Shown here: one piece after another, positions 28,033-35,815 of the stretch | Layout of the letters: every line of letters starts with the position of its first letter | Numbering within the stretch: the stretch's first letter is position 1 | From: an uncultured Opitutia bacterium | GTDB lineage: Bacteria; Verrucomicrobiota; Verrucomicrobiia; Opitutales; Opitutaceae | NCBI GenBank assembly: GCA_903877135.1 | Contig: CAIRCN010000062.1 | Coordinates: forward strand, 1-35,815 | DNA: 35,815 bases | Direction of reading: 5' to 3' | The notes under the pieces: model-generated | Seen by the model: only the letters and a program-made list of their open reading frames with translations | The model's database searches: none | What the model was told of the DNA's origin: nothing | Made by a program: the position numbers and the translations under genes

Positions 28033-30026
28033 AATCCCTGGCTTTCATATTCGCGTCCCTCGCCCTGGTCGCGGCCGCGGCGGACCGGCCCATCGTCGGT
28101 GTGGATCGTGCCTACATCGACAGCTCGGTTTCGCCCTGCAAGGATTTCTACGACTACGCAAACGGTGCGTTCAACAAAGTCGCAATTCCCGGTGAATACT
28201 CCAACTGGGGCGTCAATCAGGAGATCGACGAGCGGAACTTTGCGATCCTCAAGGGCATCCTCGAATCTTCCGCCCGCACACGCGGCTCCAAGGGCAGCGT
28301 CGCACAGCGCGTGGGCGATTTCTACGCCGCGGGCATGGACGAGGCCGCCATCGAGCGAGATGGCCTGAAATCGCTCGCCCCGTATTTCGCCGAGATTGAC
28401 AACCTCAAGGCCGGCGCAGACGTCGTGCCCGCGCTCGGACGGCTTATGGCCCATGGCGTCGACGCCGGTTTCGGTTTCGGCATCCAGATCGATGACAAGG
28501 ACACGACCGCGATGATCGCCGGATTCTCACAGGGCGGGCTCGGCCTGCCAGAGCGCGACTACTATTTCCGCGCCGGCCCCGAGGCGGAGGAGATTCGCCT
28601 CGCCTATGTTGCGCATGTGGCGCGCATGTTCGAACTCTCGGGCTATAAAACGGACACGGCGAAGAACGCCGCCACCACCGTGATGGCATTCGAGACCAAG
28701 CTCGCCCAAGCCTCGCGCACGCTTGTCGACCTGCGCGACCCGGAGAAAAACTATAACAAATTCGAGCGTGCCTCGCTCACTAAACTCGCCCCCGGTTTCG
28801 ATTGGGAAGGCTTCTTCTCCGCCATTGATTTTCCCGGAGTGCAGAAGACCGTGCTGGTCGGCCAGCCCGAGTTCTACACCGCGTTCGCTGGCCTACTGGC
28901 GAACGAGCCTATCGAAACCTGGCGTGTTTACCTGCGCTGGCACCTGCTCCGGCAAACCTCGAACTACCTCGCCCACTCTTTCGTGGACGAAACCTTTGCC
29001 TTTTACGGCAAGAAACTCTCCGGCAAAACGGAACTCCGCCCGCGCTGGAAACGCGTGCTCGCCGCGGCCGACAGCGCCATCGGCGAGGATCTCGGCCAGC
29101 TCTACGTGCAGCAGGCTTTCAGCCCCGCGGCAAAAGCGCGCGCGCTGGCGATGGTGAAGTTTCATCTCGAAGCCATGCGTAGCCGCATCGAAGCCGCCGA
29201 GTGGATGAGCGATGCGACCAAGGCGCAGGCTTACCGAAAGATCGACTCGATGCGCGCCAAGGTCGGCTACCCGGACAAGTGGCGCGACTACCGCACGCTC
29301 ACCCTCACGCGCGATTCCTACGTGCGCAATGCGCTCGCCGCGTCTGCCTTCGAGTTTCGCCGCCAACTCGGCAAGCTCGGCCAGTCCGTGGACCGCAACG
29401 AGTGGCTGATGACGCCGCAGACCAACAACGCCTACTATGAGCCGACGCTGAACGAAATGTGTTTTCCCGCCGGTATCCTCCAGCCGCCGTTTTTTGACGA
29501 AAAGGCCGACGATGCCTCCAATTACGGCGCGCTCGCCTCCACCATCGGTCACGAGTTGACTCACGGTTTCGATGACCAGGGCCGGCAATACGACTGGCAG
29601 GGCAATCTCAAAAACTGGTGGACGGACGACGATGCAAAAAAATTTCAGGTGCGCGCCGAACTCGTCGCGAAGCAATACGACGCCTACGCGCCGCTACCAG
29701 GACTCCATATCAACGGCCAGCAGACGCTTGGCGAAAACATCGCCGATGTCGGCGGCCTGCGCATTTCCTACGAGGCCTTCAAGCTCGCCACCGCAGGGAG
29801 ACAACGCTCATCCATTGACGGTTTCACGCCCGACCAGCGGTTCTTCATTGCGTTTGCGCAGGGATGGCGCACGAACCAACGCCCGGAGCAATTGCGCCTG
29901 CAGGTAACGAGCGACATGCACAGCCCGGTGCGCTGGCGCGTCCTCGGTCCGGTCGCGAACTTCCCGGAGTTCCGCACCGCGTTTGGCTGCAAGGAATCCG
30001 CACCGGGCTGGCCGCCGATTTGGTGA
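28029..30026 (+). CDS. pepO: Secreted M13-family (neprilysin/PepO) zinc metallopeptidase
   Basis: A 665-residue endopeptidase of the M13 family. Zinc ligands lie in GHELTHGFDDQG (HExxH at 508-512) and in the third-ligand motif ENIADVGGLR (Glu at 569); NAYYEPTLNEMCFPAGILQPP also matches the family. The N-terminal domain contains SPCKDFYDYANGAF. A signal peptide (KSLAFIFASLALVAAAA) predicts export to the periplasm or surface, without a lipobox. The start overlaps the cdd stop (ATGA). The 13 bp to the convergent hydrolase gene contain the 12-bp palindrome ACCGCCGGCGGT. Confidence 0.93.
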   Translation: MKSLAFIFASLALVAAAADRPIVGVDRAYIDSSVSPCKDFYDYANGAFNKVAIPGEYSNWGVNQEIDERNFAILKGILESSARTRGSKGSVAQRVGDFYAAGMDEAAIERDGLKSLAPYFAEIDNLKAGADVVPALGRLMAHGVDAGFGFGIQIDDKDTTAMIAGFSQGGLGLPERDYYFRAGPEAEEIRLAYVAHVARMFELSGYKTDTAKNAATTVMAFETKLAQASRTLVDLRDPEKNYNKFERASLTKLAPGFDWEGFFSAIDFPGVQKTVLVGQPEFYTAFAGLLANEPIETWRVYLRWHLLRQTSNYLAHSFVDETFAFYGKKLSGKTELRPRWKRVLAAADSAIGEDLGQLYVQQAFSPAAKARALAMVKFHLEAMRSRIEAAEWMSDATKAQAYRKIDSMRAKVGYPDKWRDYRTLTLTRDSYVRNALAASAFEFRRQLGKLGQSVDRNEWLMTPQTNNAYYEPTLNEMCFPAGILQPPFFDEKADDASNYGALASTIGHELTHGFDDQGRQYDWQGNLKNWWTDDDAKKFQVRAELVAKQYDAYAPLPGLHINGQQTLGENIADVGGLRISYEAFKLATAGRQRSSIDGFTPDQRFFIAFAQGWRTNQRPEQLRLQVTSDMHSPVRWRVLGPVANFPEFRTAFGCKESAPGWPPIW

Positions 30027-30039
30027 CCGCCGGCGGTGG

Positions 30040-30837
30040 TCAGAGCCCCCGTGCAAATTCCCGCACGGCACGGCCGTAGTCTTCGCCGGCCCAGCGCAGC
30101 AGGTCGTTGTGTCCGGCGAGATCGACCCAGAGGTGGCTCTTGCGCCCTAGTGCTGCTGCAAACAGCGCCTCGCCATGCGCGAACGGAATCACCCCGTCGG
30201 CGCGCCCGTGGATCACCAGCACTGGACAACGCACCGCCGGCAGCTTGCGCAGATTTTCGAACTTGTCTCCCGGGAGCAGCGGCCAGCGCGTCATCACCCG
30301 ATAGGCGCTTGTGAACGCGCTCTCCAGCACAAGCCCGGCCACCGGCTCGCGCGTCGCTAACTCGACGGCCGGGCCGCCACCAAGCGAGCGGCCGTAGAGC
30401 ACGAGCTGCGTCGGGGTAATCTTCAGTTGTTCACGCAAATACCGGAGCCCGGTTTCGGTGCTGGCGTAGAGGCTGGCCTCGGTCGGTGTGCCGTCGCTCA
30501 TGCCGTAGCCGGGGTAGTCTACCGCAAACACCGCGTAACCGAGTTGCCGGAGCGCCTCCATACGAGGCGCCAAGCGGCCTAGATCCTCCCCGTTGCCGTG
30601 GAAATACCAGAGCGTGAAGCGTGCACCCGGATTGGGCAGATAGACGACAGAGAGCTTCGTCCCGTCTGTATCGCGGAGAAAAAATCCGCCTGGTGGCTCC
30701 GCCCGCGAACCGTATTCTGGATGGAAAAGCATACCATCGGAAACGATAAACGCCCCGATTGCCACCAGACCGTAAAGTGTGGCCAAAACGACGACGAGGC
30801 GAAGCCAGTTTGTGCGCCGCGGTCGCCTGGCATCCAT
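30040..30837 (-). CDS. Membrane-anchored alpha/beta hydrolase (BEM46/ABHD13-like)
   Basis: A 265-residue alpha/beta hydrolase with one N-terminal membrane segment (LRLVVVLATLYGLVAIGAFIV) after basic residues. The oxyanion-hole motif is YFHGNGEDLG; the nucleophile Ser151 lies in YGRSLGGG, Asp214 in HGRADGVIPF and His243 in AGHNDLL, so the triad is complete. Substrate unknown; thioesterase or esterase activity is possible. It starts 4 bp after the hisS stop. An inverted repeat, CCGTGC/GCACGG (30049-30068), lies in its last codons. Confidence 0.85.
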   Translation of the reverse strand: MDARRPRRTNWLRLVVVLATLYGLVAIGAFIVSDGMLFHPEYGSRAEPPGGFFLRDTDGTKLSVVYLPNPGARFTLWYFHGNGEDLGRLAPRMEALRQLGYAVFAVDYPGYGMSDGTPTEASLYASTETGLRYLREQLKITPTQLVLYGRSLGGGPAVELATREPVAGLVLESAFTSAYRVMTRWPLLPGDKFENLRKLPAVRCPVLVIHGRADGVIPFAHGEALFAAALGRKSHLWVDLAGHNDLLRWAGEDYGRAVREFARGL

Positions 30838-30841
30838 GAGA

Positions 30842-32155
30842 TTACTCGCCGCCGAAAAAGCCGCGCACGACCGCCAGCACATCATCGCGCAGCACCTCCT
30901 GCTCAGCCCGGTCCGTGAGGTCGCGTACTTTTACAACACCCTTCGCGATTTCGTCCGCGCCGTAGATGAGGGCCAGCTTCGCCCCCGACTCGCCGGCCAG
31001 TTTGAACTGTTTGCCGAACGCGACCTCCCGGATCGGGTAGTCCACGCGGTAGCCCGCTGCCCGCAGCGCATGAATGTCGGCAAAAGCCACGCGACGCTCC
31101 GCCTCGCCGCCGATCACGCAGTAAATATCGCACGCGTTGACGAACGCCGGCATCAGTCCGCGCGCCTCAAGGAGCAGGCCCAGCGTGACATCGCCGATGG
31201 CAAAACCCACCGCAGGCAGGTCGGGTCCGCCGAGCTTGGCAACGAGATCATTGTAGCGCCCGCCGCCCGCGATTGCCCGCAACTCGCCCTTCCGGTCGAA
31301 CGCCTCAAACACAAACCCGGTGTAATAGGCCAGTCCGCGCACCACGCCAAGATCGACCTCGACGAATCGCGCCAGTCCCATTGCCTCGAGTCCGCCGAGC
31401 ACCCTGCGCCAGTCGCCGAGTCGCGCCGCCAGTTTTTCGCCGCCAAGGGGCGCGAGAATTTGTTCCAGCGCCGGCAGGGACTTGACGTCCAGAAAGGCGA
31501 GGATGCGCGCCTTGAGCTGCGACTCGAGCGGACCGAACTGTTCCTCGTAAGGCTTGAACGCGTCGTCGCCCGCCTTCTCGAACTTGTCCACAGCCGAAAG
31601 CACCGCGCGGGTGCGGGCGTCGTCCAACCCAAGCGCCTCAAGGTAGTAGAACCACAGGTTGCGGTCGCTAAGGCGCACATAAAAATCCTGCTCCGTCAGC
31701 CCGAAGGCGCACATGCATTGTGTGAGCAGTGCGATCAGTTCGATTTCCGCTTCAGGCCCTGGTTCGCCAAACAGGTCGGCGTTGAACTGAAAAAACGCCC
31801 GCTCGCGGCCCTTCTGCGCGCGCTCGTAACGGTAATATTCCGCCACGCTGAACCACTTGATCGGCCGCTTGAGCGCGTTGGCTCGAGCCCCAATCATCCT
31901 ACAGACCGACGGCGTCATTTCTGGACGAAGCGCTACCTCGCGGCCGCCCTTGTCCGTGAAACTAAAAAGCTGCGCCTCAATTTCCTCGCCCGACTTGGTC
32001 TTGTAGAGTTCGAGCGACTCCAGCACCGGGGCGTCGTATTCCGCGAAGCCAAACGCCGACGCCGTCTGCCGCCACAGGCGGAAAATATGGTTCCGGCGCG
32101 CAAATGCGTCGGGGTAAAAATCACGGAATCCGGGCAGCGATTGAAACTTGGCCAT
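30842..32155 (-). CDS. hisS: Histidyl-tRNA synthetase HisS
   Basis: Charges tRNA-His. The 437-residue class II enzyme has motif 1 (ALRPEMTPSVCRMI), motif 2 (RYERAQKGRERAFFQFNADLFG), the His-specific RGLAYYTGFVFE (RGLDYYT in many homologues, with Asp replaced by Ala here), motif 3 (GGPDLPAVGFAIGDVTLGLLL), and a C-terminal anticodon-binding domain ending RDLTDRAEQEV. The intact synthetase motifs and anticodon-binding domain argue against the paralogue HisZ. The 116 bp upstream, before the IHF/HU gene's 3' end, show no clear promoter or terminator. Confidence 0.95.
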   Translation of the reverse strand: MAKFQSLPGFRDFYPDAFARRNHIFRLWRQTASAFGFAEYDAPVLESLELYKTKSGEEIEAQLFSFTDKGGREVALRPEMTPSVCRMIGARANALKRPIKWFSVAEYYRYERAQKGRERAFFQFNADLFGEPGPEAEIELIALLTQCMCAFGLTEQDFYVRLSDRNLWFYYLEALGLDDARTRAVLSAVDKFEKAGDDAFKPYEEQFGPLESQLKARILAFLDVKSLPALEQILAPLGGEKLAARLGDWRRVLGGLEAMGLARFVEVDLGVVRGLAYYTGFVFEAFDRKGELRAIAGGGRYNDLVAKLGGPDLPAVGFAIGDVTLGLLLEARGLMPAFVNACDIYCVIGGEAERRVAFADIHALRAAGYRVDYPIREVAFGKQFKLAGESGAKLALIYGADEIAKGVVKVRDLTDRAEQEVLRDDVLAVVRGFFGGE

Positions 32156-32271
32156 CGCCGCAACATGGCAAATGCCCCATAGTGAGGGCGATTCAATTTT
32201 TCACCCTGACCCAAGTGGCGCACCAACCGGTGATTTCGCCTAGAAGCGGCTCCCTTCCGGGCTCATACCTA

Positions 32272-32580
32272 TCAGAGCGTGGTGAGATCGATCTTTTTCA
32301 ACTGCTGCTTGAGAATCTTACCGGACTTGAATTTTACGACCGCCCGCTGCGGGATAACAACTTCCGCTTCAGGCTTGTTGGGATTGCGCCCGATACGCGC
32401 CTTGCGCACTTGCACCTCTAACACACCGAAGTTGCGCAACTCCACGTTGCGCCCGTCTGCTAGCGCCTTCTGGATGATGTCGAGGGTCAGTTGCACCGAC
32501 TCCACGACCTGTTTTTGCGGAAATCCAGTCTTCTTGTAGATTTCCAATACGATCTCACGTTTTGTCAGATTGGTGGACAT
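32272..32580 (-). CDS. HU/IHF-family DNA-bending protein
   Basis: A 102-residue nucleoid protein. The family core is clear: LTKREIVLEIYKKTGFPQKQ dimer helices, VELRNFGVLEV, the DNA-intercalating arm RIGRNPNKPE and the end VVKFKSGKILKQQL. NFGVLEVQVRKARIGRNP resembles the IHF type more than HU, but alpha and beta subunits cannot be told apart here. The gene has lower G+C than its surroundings. It has both a good ribosome-binding site (AAGGA) and a recognisable promoter, consistent with strong expression. Confidence 0.93.
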   Translation of the reverse strand: MSTNLTKREIVLEIYKKTGFPQKQVVESVQLTLDIIQKALADGRNVELRNFGVLEVQVRKARIGRNPNKPEAEVVIPQRAVVKFKSGKILKQQLKKIDLTTL

Positions 32581-32619
32581 GTTATTCCTTTTTATTGTTT
32601 AGTCCTCAATAAACCGCCT

Positions 32620-32649
32620 AAAGTATTTTCACATCTTCAATTGCGTCAA
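32620..32649 (-). promoter_or_regulatory. Sigma-70-type promoter of the IHF/HU gene
   Basis: On the minus strand, TTGACG (32644-32649) and TACTTT (32620-32625) are separated by 18 bp, about 40 bp upstream of the ATG at 32580. An AAGGA ribosome-binding site lies at 32586-32590. The flanking DNA is AT-rich compared with the rest of the window. Confidence 0.65.
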
Positions 32650-32712
32650 CCCTTATGAAACGATTTTCCGCAAAAGGCCAAAGGCCCTCGATGCCGGGAT
32701 ATTTTCCGCCCC

Positions 32713-33411
32713 ATGCCTGATCCCATTGCCGTTAACTCCATGTTCGGGCGTATTGCGCGCCGCTACGATCTGGCCAATCGCCTCCTGAGCGGCGGGATTG
32801 ACCGGTGGTGGCGCCGCAGGCTCATGCGCTCAGTGCGACGAGCGACACCGCACGACGTGCTAGATCTCGCCACGGGCAGCGGGGATGTGGCCTTCGCTCT
32901 CAGCCGCGGCCTGCCACCAACAACCCAGATTACCGGCATGGATTTCTGCCAACCAATGCTCGACTTGGCGCGCCAGAAGCAGACAGCGGCTGGCCGCTTG
33001 TTCGGAAACGTTATCTTTCGCCTGGGTGACGGCCTGGCCCTGCCCGACCCCGCCTCCAGTTACGACGCCGTGACGATTTCATTTGGTCTGCGCAACATGG
33101 CCAACCGGCATCTGTCCCTGACCGAAATGCACCGCGTGTTGCGCCCCGGTGGTCGGCTTTTCGTGCTGGAATTTTCCCAGCCCTGCCGCTGGTTTCGTCC
33201 GCTCTATTATTTTTATTTGCTCAAACTATCTCCTTGGCTCGCCGGCCTGATCACAGGTGAACGACCAGCCTACGAATATCTCGGTCAATCCATCGGCCAG
33301 TTCCCCGACACAGCGACGTTGGCGCAGGAAATTCGCGCCGCCGGTTTCAGCCAAGTATCCGCCACCCGTATGACCTTCGGTATCGTCGCCCTGCATGAGT
33401 CGCAGAAATAG
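32713..33411 (+). CDS. menG: Demethylmenaquinone methyltransferase MenG/UbiE
   Basis: Methylates demethylmenaquinone (or the ubiquinone precursor) in respiratory quinone synthesis. The 232-residue protein has the UbiE family start (VNSMFGRIARRYDLANRLLSGGID), SAM motif I (VLDLATGSGDVAFAL), the family signatures VTISFGLRNM and RVLRPGGRLFVLEFS, and the YLGQSIGQFPD end. A menaquinone role is the better guess for this kind of organism. It is divergent from the IHF/HU gene. Confidence 0.94.
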   Translation: MPDPIAVNSMFGRIARRYDLANRLLSGGIDRWWRRRLMRSVRRATPHDVLDLATGSGDVAFALSRGLPPTTQITGMDFCQPMLDLARQKQTAAGRLFGNVIFRLGDGLALPDPASSYDAVTISFGLRNMANRHLSLTEMHRVLRPGGRLFVLEFSQPCRWFRPLYYFYLLKLSPWLAGLITGERPAYEYLGQSIGQFPDTATLAQEIRAAGFSQVSATRMTFGIVALHESQK

Positions 33412-33450
33412 GGCAACAGTGCCGAGCTAGCGGCCAGGGTTGAAACGAAA

Positions 33451-33499
33451 AAATCTGCGCGCCGGCGCACGAATGCCGCAGGAATCCCGCAGCAGATTT
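33451..33499. repeat. Inverted repeat between menG and the kinase gene
   Basis: AAATCTGC at 33451-33458 is matched by GCAGATTT at 33492-33499, with a 33-base GC-rich interior that contains the palindrome GCGCCGGCGC. The 148-bp gap otherwise holds nothing recognisable. It could be the end structure of the menG transcript or a control element of the kinase gene. Confidence 0.45.
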
Positions 33500-33559
33500 C
33501 GCGCCGGAAACCGAATGCACTCTTGCCAGTCAGCCCCGTCCACACTTTCTTGAAGCGCC

Positions 33560-34546
<987 letters not shown>

Positions 34547-34575
34547 GATGATATCCGTCAGCCGACAACCAGTTC

Positions 34576-35815
34576 ATGAGCGGGCCCGGATATAGTCACG
34601 ACCTCCGCCAGCGCCAGACTCAATCACTCGTTCTTGCGCCGCAGCTCCGGCATTCCTTGAAAATCCTTCAGGTGGCGGCGCTCGATCTGCGCTCCGTCAT
34701 CCAGGAGGAACTGCAGGCCAATCCCACGCTGGAAGAGCTGCCCATGGAGGATGAGAGCCTCGACGAACCCGCCGAAGCCACCGCGACCGACGCGGAAGAA
34801 TCAGAAGGCGAAGCCACTCCGCCCGCCACCGAAAGCGAGTCCCGTGAGGAAATGGATTTCTCCAAGGAGTTCGAAATCCTCGGCAAGATCGACGACGATT
34901 GGCGCGACCACATGGCAAACGCCGGGGGCACGCAGCCCCACACCGCTGAGGACGCCGAAAGACGCCAGCATTTCTTCGATTCCCTCGTGAGCGAAACTTC
35001 GCTCCAGGAACATCTCATGCAACAGGTCGCGCTCGACGATGTCTCGCCGCCGGTCCTCGCGGCGCTGCGTCAGCTCGTCGGCAATCTCAACGACCGGGGC
35101 TTCCTCGCCCAGCCACCGGCCGACGTGGCGCTCCAGGCGGGGCTGCCCTACGATACCGTGCTGGAGGCGCTGAAGCTGCTCCAAAGTTTCGATCCGCCTG
35201 GCATCGGCAGCCAGACCCTCGCCGAATGCCTGCTCGCCCAGCTCACCGCCCGTGGCCGCGGCGAGTCGCTTGCCGGGCGCATGCTGCGCAACGATTTTGA
35301 GCTCCTCTCCCGCCGCCGCATTCCCGAACTGGCCCGCAAGCTCGGTGCCGCCCAAGACGACATCCAGGCCGCCATCGAGGAGATCGGCAAACTCGACCCC
35401 GCACCCGGCCGCCGTTTTGCCGAGGACAGCAACCGGGTCGTGGTGCCCGACGTGGTCGTCGAGAAGGACGGCGACGAGTGGAAAATCCACCTCAACAGCG
35501 ACTACATTCCGCGTCTCCGCATCTCCAACACATACCGGGAACTCATCGCCAAAGGCACCCTCTCCAAGGATGAGCGCGACTACCTCCGCGAGCGAATGCG
35601 CTCGGGCAAGTTCCTGATCGACTCCATCGAGCAGCGCCAGCGAACGATCGAGCGCATCACCCGCGAGATCATCAAGGCTCAGACGCCGTTCTTCGAGCAC
35701 GGCGTCTCGCAGCTGCGTCCGCTTATCATGACCCAGATCGCCGAGATCGTCGGCGTGCACGAGACCACCGTCAGCCGTGCGATCGCCAACAAATACATGA
35801 AGACCTCGCACGGCG
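34576..35815 (+). CDS. rpoN: RNA polymerase sigma-54 factor RpoN, 3' end cut off
   Basis: The first 413 residues of sigma-54. Region I is clear (TQSLVLAPQLRHSLKILQ, then LRSVIQEELQANPTLEEL), followed by an acidic, low-complexity region II (about 55-100), the core-binding domain with LVGNLNDRGFL and SFDPPGIGSQTLAECL, and the helix-turn-helix TQIAEIVGVHETTVSRAIANKY at the edge. The RpoN box should lie just outside the window. Sigma-54 needs AAA+ activators; none is encoded here. The ATG at 34576 follows the kinase gene by 29 bp. Confidence 0.95.
   Translation, partial: MSGPGYSHDLRQRQTQSLVLAPQLRHSLKILQVAALDLRSVIQEELQANPTLEELPMEDESLDEPAEATATDAEESEGEATPPATESESREEMDFSKEFEILGKIDDDWRDHMANAGGTQPHTAEDAERRQHFFDSLVSETSLQEHLMQQVALDDVSPPVLAALRQLVGNLNDRGFLAQPPADVALQAGLPYDTVLEALKLLQSFDPPGIGSQTLAECLLAQLTARGRGESLAGRMLRNDFELLSRRRIPELARKLGAAQDDIQAAIEEIGKLDPAPGRRFAEDSNRVVVPDVVVEKDGDEWKIHLNSDYIPRLRISNTYRELIAKGTLSKDERDYLRERMRSGKFLIDSIEQRQRTIERITREIIKAQTPFFEHGVSQLRPLIMTQIAEIVGVHETTVSRAIANKYMKTSHG

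Noticed and set aside
30026-30037. Palindrome ACCGCCGGCGGT between pepO and the hydrolase gene
   Set aside because: It has no loop or T-tract, and such GC palindromes are expected often at this base composition.

Overview
The window is a dense, high-G+C (roughly two thirds by eye) bacterial chromosome segment with gaps under 150 bp throughout. It carries about 40 protein genes, no RNA genes, no insertion sequence and no CRISPR array. The gene set is mostly housekeeping. A PEP-CTERM sorting tail, zinc-free L31/L36 ribosomal proteins, a menaquinone-type methyltransferase, a PF07399-type antiporter, a Hanks-type kinase beside rpoN, and the scarcity of Shine-Dalgarno sequences together suggest Verrucomicrobiota, probably an Opitutaceae-like organism. 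That placement is inference from gene content, not a database result.

Layout. 1-2700: tail of a PEP-CTERM protein, then a leftward operon (metallo-beta-lactamase-fold hydrolase, ribD, rdgB). 2816-6707: leuB-alaS, rightward. 6739-10524: leftward genes for an ion antiporter overlapping a HAD phosphatase, rpmJ-rpmE with a clear terminator, yqgE and a dCMP deaminase. 10581-15877: one tightly packed rightward run that opens with a three-gene type III polyketide synthase cassette (methyltransferase, flavoprotein, synthase; each start overlaps the previous stop) and continues with a Nif3-family gene, aroQ, a NusG paralogue and a secreted protein that may be an outer-membrane barrel. 15897-17024: leftward pgsA-pgpA, consecutive steps of phosphatidylglycerol synthesis. 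17148-22695: pyrH-frr, proB, a GNAT gene, a UvrD-family helicase and a second GNAT gene.

22700-24700 is the most irregular stretch. A yefM-yoeB toxin-antitoxin operon lies between an intact dgt gene and a 97-bp remnant of a second, diverged dgt copy. The remnant begins directly after the yoeB stop codon. A perfect inverted repeat sits 1 bp upstream of the yefM start and looks like an autoregulatory operator.

24737-30026: ogt, then the threonine-to-glycine pair tdh-kbl with cdd and a secreted M13 metallopeptidase. 30040-32580: leftward alpha/beta hydrolase, hisS, and an IHF/HU gene with a good promoter. 32713 to the end: menG, a soluble Ser/Thr kinase, and rpoN, which is cut by the window edge.

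The points most worth following up are the type III PKS cassette, the dgt remnant with the toxin-antitoxin module, the NusG paralogue paired with the putative barrel protein, and the kinase-rpoN pair.
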